NCBI GenBank assembly: GCA_028829895.1
Contig: CM054178.1
Span: 19,906,006 to 19,970,005, forward strand
Direction: 5' to 3'
DNA from: Sinotaia quadrata
Lineage: Eukaryota; Mollusca; Gastropoda; Architaenioglossa; Viviparidae
Length of the DNA: 64,000 bases
Shown here: positions 42,397 to 54,542 of the stretch, piece after piece
How positions within the stretch are numbered: the first letter of the stretch is position 1
Layout of the letters: every line of letters begins with the position of its first letter
Notes under the pieces: generated by a model
Told to the model about the DNA's origin: nothing
The model's input: only the letters and a program-made list of their open reading frames with translations
Database searches by the model: none
Position numbers and translations under genes: made by a program

Positions 42397-42624
42397 AGTC
42401 TTTTCGTGCATAGACTGTCAGTCTGTTCACCATATGAACACGACCAAGATCAATAAGTAATGTTGGTGTTCTGTCATAAACATCTGTGTGAACGCAGTTT
42501 GGCCCCTGGAGATCAGTAATGGACCGAAACGTAGTGTCTAGGTTATCATCGATCGACAGTGAACAATTGCCGGAATAAGGGAATGTAGAACTCATGTTAC
42601 ATGAAGCGCCTCGTGCTATGTTCT
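42397..42624 (-). CDS. module B lectin-like domain, N-terminal half
   Basis: A 228-nt phase 1-1 exon with acceptor TTGTTCAG and donor GACT|GTAAGT. Its 76 residues begin ENIARGASC, contain GNCSLSIDDNLDTTF and TPTLLIDLGR, and end LTVYARKD. This is the N-terminal half of an F5/8 type C/fucolectin-like domain (N-A-x-G start, D-x-N calcium-loop-like segment, DLG strand). It is highly similar to the module A copy at 49.2 kb. Confidence 0.83.
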
Positions 42625-43812
42625 CTGAACAAATTGAGGAAAGAAAATAATTTTAAAATACCTGAAAACCAAAACTGTGTCTATAAATAATGCATCCTCA
42701 AAAAACATCAGTTATCACAGCATATGTCCGCATGTTAAGTGTAAAATTAGCACTTGCTTTTCATATGAATATTTGTGATTTTGTTTTTAATTTCATTATT
42801 TATAAATGAATATAAGATACCGAGTAACGATATTTTGCCTTAAGATCTTCGTAACAAACTTCAGAGTTAGAATTTGTTCCGAGGCAACCATAGCCGAATG
42901 TTGCAGTTGTACTTTATTTGTTCTTTGTTAATTGACTGAAGAAGAAAAGTTTCAATTACATTTCTGCATTTCTGGATATTTAAATATTTTAATATATGTT
43001 TAAGCATAGCAACGTGCATTGGGCACAGTTCTAAATAAAGACAAGGATTTTCTACAAAGAATATTAATACAGTGACACATAGAAGTAGTGATTGATAAGT
43101 GAACACCATTTACATTAAATTTGCTTTTATAAAAAAATAAATGTAATGCTACATGATATCTAACGATGAAATTCTTGAAACCAAATAAACACTTTGTTGA
43201 GGTGTAGTATTTTCCTATACTATTTCAATTGCGATATGTTTGTTTTAATGGCCATATGTCATTCGTTTTATTAAACACTCATTACATGAAAACAACAATC
43301 AACCAAACGAAAGGTGTATACCATTTAAAGAAGCTATTTTGAAAGTTTTAGTTTAATAGCCGGCAGAAGGATTTTGAGAAATGCTTTAATGGTAAATAAC
43401 TTAAAGGGTCTTGTCTTTGCTAACGAATATTACTTTGTGGCTTATTAATGTCGAAATAGAAAACTGTGAATAGTGAGACAAGAATGCGAAGATTGATCAG
43501 ATCCTGACGTATCCATCTTACTCGACATTACATGCACATATGAAAACAAAGATTAACACTCATCCTTTCCCACAAGGAGACACAACTCTAAAATAATTGA
43601 TAAAAGAATTACTATAATTATTAAGTGATGATGATAAATACGCGACAGCCTCTTATAATAATATAAAAAACTGAGTGACTAAAAGGAAGGGTGTTGAAGG
43701 ATGACGACTGTGTTGAAGTTGCAGATTATTTCAAGAGAGTTTATGGTAGAGTTCAATACAAGCAAAATAAGTGAACACCATTACTTAATAGTTAACCGCC
43801 CTTAATCCTTAC
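42625..43812. other. plain intron
   Basis: AT-rich 1.2 kb. No repeat or remnant recognised. Confidence 0.5.
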
Positions 43813-43944
43813 GTTCTGTACACAGTGGGTTCCCCCATCCCGGCTTGCAAGTGCATGATCCAGTCTGTCTGTTGCATGTTCCATTTTGGCAGCCACCTCC
43901 GCACGGCTTGTTACAATTAACTCCATGATTGTTAGTAGAACAGT
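43813..43944 (-). CDS. module B first EGF exon
   Basis: A 132-nt phase 1-1 exon with acceptor TTCTCAG and donor GAAC|GTAAGG. It encodes CSTNNHGVNC ... CTCKPGWGNPLC with eight cysteines at the head spacing. It is the first domain after the signal-peptide exon at 44.7 kb. The module A counterpart is at 51.6 kb, sharing CNRQTGSCTCKP in full. The opening is altered (STNNHG instead of PAGRYG). Confidence 0.83.
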
Positions 43945-44686
43945 CTGAGAACAAAAAGAAAATATGTGTTTATTTCTAATTTCATTTTGATGACAATAAT
44001 TATAGTAATAAATTTGCAACCGAAATGAAATGTCTTCTCTACGGTAGTGCGTGGATCATCGTCGACTGGTTGAAAGGAAAAAATAACTCTCGCTACCTAA
44101 TCTATTGTTTCTTTATATGGCAACTATGTAGGCAGTAACATCAAACAATAGAACTTTGTAACATCTGCTCATTAATTCTCATTAATTTTTTTCTGTCGAG
44201 ATGCTGACAGAGGAAACATTAACTGTAGCTATATTATTTTTATTTTAAAGACGAAGACATGATTAGATCAAGACAAATGACATAGGCAATACACTTTTTG
44301 CTAAATCAAGAAAATAATTTCAATGTTATATTAAAATGGACATCAAAGTGCACCTTTCTCGATTTTAAGTACATTTATAATTATTCTCCGTAATCATATT
44401 TTTTAATAAATTGTTGTCATTATTGAAGAGGCACACACAACCATTACTATTTTTGTATATAGACACTCCTCTACACAGCAATACATCGACCTTATGTCAG
44501 AACCTATAGACAAATAAGTAGCCGAAAACAGACTTACTGGAATGGAGAGTCTGTCATTGTATAATGAAAGGATAATGATATACTGATATGCATTGTTTAA
44601 CCTCACCTAAGATAAAACACATAACACCTCTCACACAGGAGCTTATTCGTCTGTAATAATGTATTTAGATTTATTTTCCTACTTAC

Positions 44687-44726
44687 CTAACTGGGACCAA
44701 GAAAAACAGATTACACTGAGAAACAT
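44687..44726 (-). CDS. module B signal-peptide exon (short or frame-damaged)
   Basis: The last 25 nt before the donor (TTAG|GTAAGT) are nearly identical to the module A signal-peptide exon. The only ATG in frame with the phase 1 donor (44726) gives just 13 residues, starting MFLSVICFSW. The ATG corresponding to the module A start region (44764-44762) is out of frame with the donor and meets a TAA. An upstream in-frame TGA closes the longer option. Module B may thus have lost an efficient signal peptide, or start elsewhere. Confidence 0.5.
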
Positions 44727-44764
44727 AGATGCCAAAAGAAAATGTCAACTGTGTCGATGTTCAT

Positions 44765-46717
44765 TGTAAACATTCACTCATTTATTAATATAACAGGATA
44801 TAGTGTGTATAATCTGGCCCAACAAGCTAGGAACTATGAACATTGATTTGTGATGCAGGGAAAGGACATTTGTAAGGATGCATTTTATCATCAACACTCG
44901 ACTTGGAGGTCTATACATTCCTCATACACAATGAGGTGTGATATCTTGAATGTGGATATAATTGTTGATATTGTGTTTATGCTACAATATATATATTTGC
45001 AACAACATAATAGGAAGTGTCACCTAATGTATATATAGCCCATATCCACCACTTCTCTAGAGTACACATAAACCTGCCTTCTAGAAAGGCTGACCCTTAT
45101 CCTCAGGTTGGAAACATACCTAAAATAAGATAGCATTCATGTTTATCTCTTAACATCAGCCATATTTTATATTGCTGTAATTCACTTATGATATTTAAAT
45201 GTTTGATGACCATGTAAGTAAGTGTGTTCGGTCAGAGAACACATGAGGACAATTACTTAGCACATGTGTTTTTATTGGCAGATTGGCACTTTATCAGAGA
45301 CTTTATCTTCGAAGTCACCTTATTTTGGATGTTGGTTTGATGAGCACTATGCTGCAAGCTAACCAAAGCAGAATGGCACAAGGTCCAAAGACCAGTTCAG
45401 TTGACCATGTGCATGTCCGGTAATACTTTCACTGAGAACCTTGACTACATGTCAGGTGATCTAAAACTATCTAATTATAAAGTCACAACTACACAGTTTC
45501 AGTCAAGTTGTGCACAAACTCCACCAAAGTACTTTTAGAGTTCAATCAGACTCTAATTGTAACTGTAAAACTGTATGTTTTATGAAACCACGCTGACTTA
45601 TGTTGTTTCTTGTTGAATACAATTATTGTTGATCATAGACAACCCATGTTAGTATGACTCATTTACATGTTATATGAGAATGCTTGTAGATAGATATGGG
45701 AGTGTAGAAATGTTTTAGACAATCTTACATATTATTCTTTGATTTGACTATTCAAGAGAAGTGCACACCCTTTTCGTTATCTACTTGAGAATCCAGTGAT
45801 CGTCTGCATTCTACTTGAGCTGGACATCGGCTCGTGTGTCTGACACCATTTGTGATGCTTGCAACATTGTTGTTGGAAATTTGTTACAGTAAATATCAGT
45901 TCCAGAACCATATGGCAGAAGTTGTGTCCGGCTTTGCTCTTGAGAGATTTCCTGCAGGATTCTTGGAACAGATCGGGTAGGATTCCAGAAGTGTACGTTA
46001 CACTAATTATAAAACGTAAGGCAAACTGAGCTGTGACATTGATGCAAAAATCACTGCCAGCAATAGTTTACTTCATAAAATGGTCAAGTAAATTAACTAT
46101 TGTCTCTCACCATTTCTGCTCTGATTCAGTGATGAAACTCATAAATCTAGAAGAGACTATTGACTTGATTATTTTATTGCTCGGATAGAGCATTAAGAAG
46201 TGGTGGGCATTTTCTGAGCATTTATCCTCAGTAGTAGTATGTGTTTCTGTGTTTCCTTTTCAATCTTTCGTTTGTATGTTTTGATTGTTGATTTAATAAA
46301 TGATTGTTGCTTCTTATTTATCCTTACACTTACTATGTAAATTTTATTTGGAGTAATTATGAATGTATTGTTGTTCGTTAATATACCTGAAATATGGATC
46401 AAATTACTTTTTTATAAGAAGTCCCACCTCTGGGAAAGAATTGTGTCAGTTGTGAGTAAAGGTTAGATATCTACAAAGTCAGGTGGATGACAAGCTGGGC
46501 TCTTAATGGAATTTATTGTTAATATATGAATTAAGACTCCAGCCACTTGTATTTAGTGATATATTATTAATTAATAAATATAATAATCATCATAGCAGCA
46601 ATGGGGCGGACGTTAGAGATAGAGAGACACATAGATACATAGATAGATGCTTGATGGATGTATTGATGAACGACCGAAAGAACGGACGGACTGATAGATA
46701 TGTAGATAAATAAATGC
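44765..46717. other. interval between module A's last exon and module B's first exon
   Basis: 2 kb. No transmembrane or tail exon and no clear polyadenylation landmark was recognised. Some stretches (45.0-46.1 kb) are less AT-rich and may be old transposon sequence, not identified. The absence of a 3' end for module A here matters for the gene model. Confidence 0.45.
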
Positions 46718-46846
46718 CTTTGCAGAAAGGGGAACTCCATCCAGCCATGCATCTGCACTCTCCTGTGTATTTGTCACAAGTGTCGGGTTCACAACCGTCG
46801 CCACAGGGCGTGGAACAGTTCCAGCCGTAATATCCGGACTGACATT
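46718..46846 (-). CDS. module A second post-lectin EGF exon, GC donor
   Basis: A 129-nt phase 1-1 exon with acceptor TTATTAG. It encodes CQSGYYGWNC ... CRCMAGWSSPFC with eight cysteines. It is a close duplicate of the exon at 47064-47192, 0.35 kb away. The donor position reads AAAG|GCATTT, the same GC variant as the module B copy. Read-through would add a short non-EGF tail of about 45 residues before a stop. Confidence 0.76.
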
Positions 46847-46952
46847 CTAATAACACACGTTAATAAACACACTAATATGTAGCTCAAAATAGTATATTTG
46901 CAATATAAGGCACGATTAAATAAGACTGTATTATAAATGCATTATTAATTAA

Positions 46953-47062
<110 letters not shown>

Positions 47063-47063
47063 C

Positions 47064-47192
47064 CTTCGCAAAACGGGGAACTCCATCCAACCCTGCATCT
47101 GCACTCTCCTGTGTGTTTGTCACAAGTGTCGGGTTCACATCCGATTCCACAGGGCGTGGAACAATTCACGTCATAAAAACCGGACTGACATT
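47064..47192 (-). CDS. module A first post-lectin EGF exon
   Basis: A 129-nt phase 1-1 exon with acceptor CATAATAG and donor GAAG|GTATCT. It encodes CQSGFYDVNC ... CRCRVGWSSPFC with eight cysteines. Unlike its two close paralogs at 46.7 and 39.7 kb it retains a GT donor, although the intron starts inside a (TATC)n repeat. Confidence 0.82.
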
Positions 47193-47568
47193 CTATTATG
47201 ACAAGTTAGTATTGACACTAATGTTTAGCTCGAATTAGTATACTTGAAATATAAAACACGATCAACTCAGATCTCCTTTTGTCGTGTTCCATAATCGAGT
47301 TTAAAACGAAGTGATCAATAAAGTGTGCAGGATTAAAATAATAAAGGGCAATGCCTTTTCATTCGCACTTGAGTAAAATAATAACACAATAAAGACACAA
47401 ATGCATATCAGGTAATTTTATCGATCTATATTTTAACTAATGTACTGGTAGAAATAAAATAACGTCTATGTATAATTTGACGCTAATTTTGTTTTAGAAT
47501 GTATTTCAAACAATTAGAGTTATCAAAATATAACTAATTAAAAAATAATAACTGGTTTATATATTTAC

Positions 47569-47766
47569 CCCAAATCTGTACTTCACATATATTCATTGTG
47601 AAATCGCTGATGTTATTGGAATGCCTTGTGATATTTATGACTTGACCTGCTATAGATCTTGTACATTTAATGTCAAATATTTCTTGTGATGTTATATTTT
47701 TCTTCCTGATGGTTGCGCAATACATTCTATCAATGCTGATTTCTGTGTCTGCCATTCGTTTTACGA
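47569..47766 (-). CDS. module A lectin-like domain, C-terminal half
   Basis: A 198-nt phase 1-1 exon with acceptor TGTTTCAG and donor TGGG|GTAAAT. Its 66 residues end MNICEVQIWG. It is strongly similar to the module B exon at 40.3 kb with the same length. It completes the F5/8 type C/fucolectin-like domain begun at 49.2 kb. Confidence 0.82.
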
Positions 47767-48959
47767 CTGAAACATAATGCGTGATAAAAATCAATCACAT
47801 TTGAAATAATCGATCTAAATTGATTTAGTTTTACTTGAATGACAAATGTGTGTGTATTAACATACTTATTTATATTTTTCAAGCAGTTACCTATTAATTA
47901 TATGGAACCGCCCCAGTTTTTCATAGTTCAGAACATTTAAAATACGCAAAAACTAGACTTGTTTATTTGAAACAGTAGATTTGATTCTGAGTACGATGAA
48001 CAAAACGATGAATGCAACATCGAAGACGCAAGAATATGGATAAGATCTAACCAACCAGCCAAACAGTCAACCACCATTTATACAAGTGCACAGGACAAAA
48101 CTGCGAAACGTGCGAAATTATGAACAACATCCGCATCAAGGACCTCTACATGATCATCACACATGAACAGAGCATTTCACAATACTCATCAATCATTTAA
48201 AGGCAATTACGTAAATGCAAATACCGTAACCATAGAAGCAAAAACGAGAGCAAATACAACACAGTCAGCAACAGCAGACAGATCAACAACGAAAACAACA
48301 ACAACGCTGACGGACCCACCGCCGAATACAACAACGACAATAATGGCGGCGCAGAGAGCAGAAATACAAGCAATGGGGATTTGTAAGACTCTCCGCCGAC
48401 CCACTCTCCACTCCATAGAAAACGTCAAAACATCACCCACCAGAGCTTTTGCCCACGGATTTCCGGACTAAAGCCCGCCTATGTCGGACAGATATGCTTT
48501 TGAAACGGACGAGAACGCCTCAAACACTTCCTAAACACAACGGTTCACGGTCAGTCAAAAACATGCAGACACCCACAAACTACAACAGCATAGGATATCT
48601 ACACAGCATTCTTCAAAACATAACACAACTTTCTAGGCTACATCCACAACACACCTGAAACAACGAATACATAGAGACGAAAATGCAGAACTTCTCATCT
48701 ACAACGGCAATCGACGAAAATACCTCCACCAACACAACACCAACATGCCTCCCCTCTCTGGAAACCGTTAGAAGCAAACCATGACTATCAGAAGATAAAG
48801 AGCCCTCTGCGGTCTGAGAGGGGATATGTCAGCAAATTTATTTTTAAAAAAGAATGCTTGCTGCAGGATTGACTTGTATGAGTGTTTAATGACAAAATAC
48901 TAAACACACAAGAAATAAGAAAGAAACTAAAACCTACAATAGACATTACTGCCACCCCT

Positions 48960-48997
<38 letters not shown>

Positions 48998-49153
48998 TCC
49001 CCATGTACAAACATATGCTACTAATAGCAAAACTACACTTGCGTTCACTATATCAGAAATACGACTAAGAGTAAAGAATTAGTTGTTATACATAAATTAT
49101 AAGATGAATTGTGATCGGGTTTATTTGCTACTCTCAACGCTTGTCATACTTAC
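47767..49153. other. intron with an unusually A/C-rich segment
   Basis: From about 48000 to 48800 the plus strand is A/C-rich and comparatively rich in CG dinucleotides, with a 102-codon Thr-rich open frame at 48163-48471 and further open frames beyond. The block FRTKARLCRTDML occurs near 48.46 kb. It looks like part of an inserted element (perhaps an ORF1/gag-like region) but no family was recognised. A (TA)n lies at about 48964-48994. Confidence 0.4.
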
Positions 49154-49381
49154 AACCGTTTCGTGCATAGACTGTCAATCTGTCCACCACATGTTTACGA
49201 CCAAGGTCAAGGAGTAATGTTGGCGTTCTGTCGTGAGCCCCTGAGTGTATGCAGTTTGACCCATTGGCTGAATTATTGAACCGAAACGTGGTGTCTAGAT
49301 TATCATCGATCGACAATGAACAGTTACCGGAATTCGGATATGTAGAACTCATGTTACATGAAGCGCCTCTTGCGATGTTCT
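49154..49381 (-). CDS. module A lectin-like domain, N-terminal half
   Basis: A 228-nt phase 1-1 exon with acceptor TTGTTCAG and donor GGTT|GTAAGT. It begins ENIARGASC, contains GNCSLSIDDNLDTTF and TPTLLLDLGR and ends LTVYARNG. It has the same length and arrangement as module B's exon at 42.4 kb, with cysteines conserved. It is the N-half of the galactose-binding-like head of the encoded protein. Confidence 0.84.
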
Positions 49382-51535
49382 CTGAACAAAATGATGAAAA
49401 AAACATTTAAAATATATAAATACAAACCGATATGGATAAATAAAAATGTAGATGATCATTTTGCCTCCCGTTCTTTTATACTATTCCGAATGGGATTGAT
49501 TAAATTTATGCGAATTCTGATAAAAGGTAGCATCGGGTATGATGATACTTACTGGACGGCTGAACGCGACATCAACATATCGTCTGTGCATTAATATTGG
49601 AGGCCACCAGAACTTCAACAGATTAACCATTCAAGGAAAGACTATTTTTATCAAGTGATCTCACACGAGTGTCAAAGCTGGGAGGGAGATCCATATAAGG
49701 GAACTCAATAGAGAGAGAGATAGACAAATATAATGAACAAAAATTCAGAGTTTGTAAAAGATATGCTTTGTGAATTATGCGAACTGCATGCGTTTCTTCG
49801 AAATATCGTGGTATCAACATTCTGTGACTTAATCAACATCACTGCATTATAAGGATACTGAAGGTGTCATTGAAAAAGATGCCTACAATTCTTGAGTGTA
49901 AACTTTCATTTAGGTAGAACACGTAAAAAAAAGGATAAACTAAGTAGGATTGTGTTAGTTTAGGAGCATGAAATAAAATACAATTTAAGTCGTCTACTCA
50001 ATAATATTAAAGTTAAGACATTTACTCTTATTATTTTAAAATTAGTATATGACAGGCTTGCAACTCTAGGTTTATAGCATTGACGTTTGAGTAACTTTTA
50101 AATTTTATAAGATAAATGTCTTCATTTTCTTGGATAGCGGTCATCACGGCGACTATACATAGATTATTATAATTTATACATTTCGTTTCCATTTTTATCA
50201 TCCATTGATTTAGAAACTGTTGTCCTTTACTCCGAGAGTGTATGTTTTATAAATGAGCGACTATTTTAATGAGTGATGGGAGAGAATATAAATACATATA
50301 AATCAAAACCCTTAGGACAATACATATAAATCATAACCATTAAAATATTGTTTTGAAATAGTGACTGTGACATTTATGCTGTACACTCATATCTTGTTTA
50401 CACTCCTTCTCACAGTCTCGAAAATAAACACGTTAACATACGTAAACCGGCATGCTTAGCAAAATGAACCAGGAAAATAATTATGATAAAATTCATGTCG
50501 AACGCTGTGACCGAAAAGCAACAGATCCATAGGTAGTGTTGTCAGTTAGTGACAGTTTATTTTCCAAACATACTTCTCAACTTCAGACCTAGACTTTATT
50601 TCCAGATAGCCCTAGCTGATTGTTGTTTACTAGAACATTGTCCATTGATTGAAAGTGAGAAAATGTAACTAGTTCTACGTTGGTATCTGAATTGATCAAT
50701 AATTTTTCGATAATATAACAATGCACATTAGTCAAAGTATTATATAATGGCAAGGGTATTTATTACTATTATTACGTTGACATAGGCAGATGTAGTTGAC
50801 AAATGTTGGGTGGTTACATTGTGGTTTAGATAAAGAGATCACTATGTGACGTCTAACACTGAAAATCTCGAAATATTAAAAATAGATAAGCACGGTGTTT
50901 GGGGTAGAGATATTTTAGGTGGTTTATTATTTTATTTCCAATGCGATACGGGTGTTAAAGAGAGCATAAATCATTCATTGCATTAAATCTCGTGGTTGTG
51001 AAGCAATAATCAATCGAACAAACAAATCAACCAACAAGCAACTGGTGCGTGTCTTTTTAAGAACCACATAGTAAGTTTTAAAATTCTATCAGGCAGATCG
51101 AGGTTGTTGAATACTTTCGTATCCATTTACTTAAGTCGTCTTGCCTGTGCTAGTGTATATCACCTTAATGTAATTTTAGTTATTGGCTTTAAGAGGTCTA
51201 ATTGAGAAACCGTTAATAGACTGTCTGCCTTTAGCGATAATCAAGTATTGTGAACTTATATATGAAAATTAACTTAGCAATCACCTCTCTCACTACGGGA
51301 CCCACTCTAAGAAGAATGATTACAGTTAATACGAATTTCGACAGTGATGACGATCGTGATGATGATAATGAATACATTTATCCTACTTATATTAATGATA
51401 CACTAGTGACGAAAAGGAAAGAATTTAAGGTTGTGGCTGAGTTAGAAATTAGTTCAAGTGTGTTGATGTTAGAGATTAATTCAAGTGAAGGAAGTATACA
51501 CTTGTGTTTAAGAGTTAAGTGCCCTTAATCCTTAC
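49382..51535. other. plain intron, 2.2 kb
   Basis: AT-rich. A short ACATATAAATCA duplication lies near 50.29-50.34 kb. Open frames at 49.36 and 51.25 kb show no recognisable domain. Confidence 0.5.
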
Positions 51536-51667
51536 GCTCGGTACACAGTGGGTTCCCCCATCGCGGCTTGCATGTGCATGACCCAGTCTGTCTGTTGCAA
51601 GTTCCACTGAGGCAGCCATCTCCACACAGCATGTTGCACTTAATTCCATAACGACCTGCAGGGCATT
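51536..51667 (-). CDS. module A first EGF exon
   Basis: A 132-nt phase 1-1 exon with acceptor TTCACAG and donor GAGC|GTAAGG. It encodes CPAGRYGIKC ... CTCKPRWGNPLC with eight cysteines. The usual GW before the last cysteine is RW (a G-to-R change at a position that is glycine in every other copy here). It follows the signal peptide at 52.5 kb. Confidence 0.83.
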
Positions 51668-52460
51668 CTGTGAACAAAATGACATATTTTTAATTTCTAA
51701 TTTTAAATGTGGGGACAATAATGAAAGCATCGTAAAATATTTACATGTGTTCTCGTGACGAGAGGTACAGAGAAGTGCGTACTACATGAAAGAAAGATAA
51801 CTCTCGCTATTTAATCAACTGTTATTTTATGCGTCAAGTACATAGGTAGTTTACATAAGGCAACGGGATATTGTAAAGTCTGCTCATTCATTCCTTTCTT
51901 TCGATATGACGTTAGGATGGACTTATGTATTTAAAATATATGTATTTAAATATGTATTTAAAATATACTTAGTTTATAGTCTACGACGAAATCAGATATA
52001 CATAAACTGTAGAGGCAACGCAATATTCACTAAACTATGAAGGTAAATTTCAATTTTGTATGGACATAATCCTCATAAATGTATCTTTCTCGATTTTAAA
52101 ATTGTATTTATCGTCTTCGACGTAATCATATTTATAAATTGTCTTTATGGAAATGATGTACACATACATTACGATTATTGACGATAGATACACCTTTACA
52201 AGCGCTATATATAACTTTAGGTCAGGCTGAATGAGGGTAATTGTATTGCTAAAATAAAATAAAAACATATAACAAAAGTACAGGCAGAGTGAGTCACAAA
52301 GTATAGAATAAAAGTGATAGGATGATATGCATATTTAACTTCGCCGGATGATATAAAACCCATTATACACTTTACTCCTCTCACTTACGAACTTATTCGT
52401 ATGTAATAACTTATTGTACGGGTTAAATTTACATGATTCATGATGAAATATTCCACTTAC
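51668..52460. other. intron 1 of module A
   Basis: AT-rich. Parts near 52.08-52.40 kb resemble module B intron 1 (44.34-44.65 kb), supporting duplication of the whole head module. Confidence 0.5.
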
Positions 52461-52533
52461 CTTGCTGGGACGAAGAAAAACAGACTAAACTCAGAAGACA
52501 CAAATACACTTTCGTGATTTTCATCACAACCAT
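52461..52533 (-). CDS. module A first coding exon: start codon and signal peptide
   Basis: The ATG at 52533 has a good context (G at -3, G at +4) and opens a 24-residue leader: MVVMKITKVYLCLLSLVCFS followed by SSQQ. It has a positive start, a hydrophobic core and a polar cleavage region, i.e. a classical signal peptide. The donor is CAAG|GTAAGT, exiting in phase 1, which fits the phase 1 EGF exon 0.8 kb downstream. A second ATG at residue 4 is an alternative start. A TTTTAAAATAA stretch about 45 bp upstream is only a weak candidate TATA element. Confidence 0.75.
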
Positions 52534-53253
52534 TCCTTCAACAGCTAAATTACGAGGGAATTATTTTAAAAGTATTAATTTAGCAACCAGGAACTAGAAA
52601 ACATGCGCATGGTGTTGATGGGATTGCCATCGGTCATGGGAAAGATTTTGGATAGGACGCATTTCAACATCAACACTTGACTTCAACAGCATAAGCTACG
52701 TGCAGGTCTAAAACCTTCTTACAGCATACCGAGGCGTGCATATCAGAACCAATTGATAAACGATCTTATACATTTGTATACAGACTTTATGCTTCAATGT
52801 GTATCTACATATTCACAACAATATGATCGAGATATGCTGGTATGAGTGTAAATTTACGTATGAATTACAAAAATTAGATAGATGGACAGGGAGGCGAATA
52901 CAGAAGACAGATGGATAGATGGATGGATGGGTGGATGGATGGACGGACAGATTGATGGATGAATTGACGGAAGAATAAATAGATAGATATATAGATAGAT
53001 AGAGTTTTTATTTTATTTTAAACTCAAACAAATTATAACTTTGTTACATTGAGAACGCCTCTTAAAGATTCTGACAATATTACACTTTCACACATCTTAT
53101 ACAACACTAGTTGAGCTCATTTGACACATGTATGCTTGGTGCATTTTAATCTTCATTACATACAATTCAATAAGTCTTGCTTCACTATGAATGAACAATT
53201 AATTCCATTTCTGATTACTCTATAACACCATTTGACTAAATGTTAACAGGAAT

Positions 53254-53257
<4 letters not shown>

Positions 53258-53326
<69 letters not shown>
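53258..53326. repeat. (TC)n microsatellite
   Basis: About 69 bp of uninterrupted TC. Confidence 0.95.
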
Positions 53327-53331
<5 letters not shown>

Positions 53332-54468
53332 ATAAACATAGAGAGAGCATTACTGGTTTCACTAAGCAACAATTTATACACTACAATCCTCAGTGCCTTT
53401 CTTTACCTCATTCACTTCAGCCCATTCCTCAACGCTAACAGTTTTAGCCGGATGAAGGCCATTTGAGTACTTTAAACTATTGGCGACGAGACTAAAGAGT
53501 TTTATGTGGGTCACTGATGATACAGATTTCCGTATTAAGAGCATTTGCACTTTTAGACACAATCTAAAGTTAGAAATTCTAACAAAATGCTCATTGTGAT
53601 ACTTATTTTAACTTTTGTTCGTGCGCATACTTTTATACGTATTTGTCTTCTATTAATAATGTATTTGAGACTGAGCAATTTATTACTCGCTTCTGTTACT
53701 AAGTACGGTTATGTTAAGTTCTTGCTTAATTATTTAGGATTTTATTTACAAATTTAATAACAATTTTGAACGTTATGGTAAAATGTTTATTTGCAAACAA
53801 AGTGTGTTTGTAATTTGAAGATTGGATGGAAATGTAGGTTAACTCAAATAAAAATAAAATGAACAATAAAATAAATTGTAGTGTAACGCAAATAACTGAC
53901 AGCAAAGAAATGTTTTAAGTCCGTTAATCTGCTGTAAAAAAGGAGAATATAATAATTGTTCATAACGCAATGCGTACATTATTGTTTGTGAGAGCCATTA
54001 CCCTGAGATCAATGAACGGCGAAGACACTACTGGCAGTCATCCAAATCTAATTTAGTTTCGCAATGTCTGAGATCAGGTGGCATCGGCACTTTGATGTTG
54101 CAGCACGTTGCTTGTGAACCCGTTTCAGATATAATCTGGGTAGCAGATGTTTGACAGATTATTATGAGGAAGATGTACATAATGTGTACAATTTAATTAG
54201 AGATAGGTTATTCTTACTTGGATTCTACAATTTGTTAACTGTGAATGATTAGTCCAAAGGAAAGATAGTTGGAGTTGCTAACTGCGTAGTTCTGAGCACT
54301 CTCCTCTTTAGATTTCAATTTATTTTCCGTGGCACATTTTCAGCAAGATCTTATTCTTGTGTAGGTGGCAATAGTTCATTTTTCTGACTGAATAAAGTGA
54401 ATGAGTTATACATTAGCAGAGAAATAACTGTATTCTGGCTATAGAATGCACTTATTTCTTTATAGCAA

Positions 54469-54471
<3 letters not shown>

Positions 54472-54541
<70 letters not shown>
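54472..54541. repeat. (CA)n microsatellite
   Basis: About 70 bp of uninterrupted CA. A minus-strand VCVCV ORF is an artefact. Confidence 0.95.

Positions 54542-54542
<1 letters not shown>

Noticed and set aside
46193..46402. Lys-rich minus-strand ORF as the missing cytoplasmic tail of module A
   Set aside because: It has no acceptor in the right phase, no tyrosine motif resembling the 63.5 kb tail and no nearby hydrophobic exon; the composition is that of AT-rich intron.
51250..51528. 92-codon plus-strand ORF with an acidic stretch (DSDDDRDDDNE)
   Set aside because: It lies in the intron antisense to module A, has no splice or domain support, and the acidic run comes from a GATGAT-rich tract.
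53374..53562. Minus-strand 62-codon ORF as a real exon
   Set aside because: It has no cysteine pattern, signal peptide or recognisable domain. Composition alone is not enough to call a gene.
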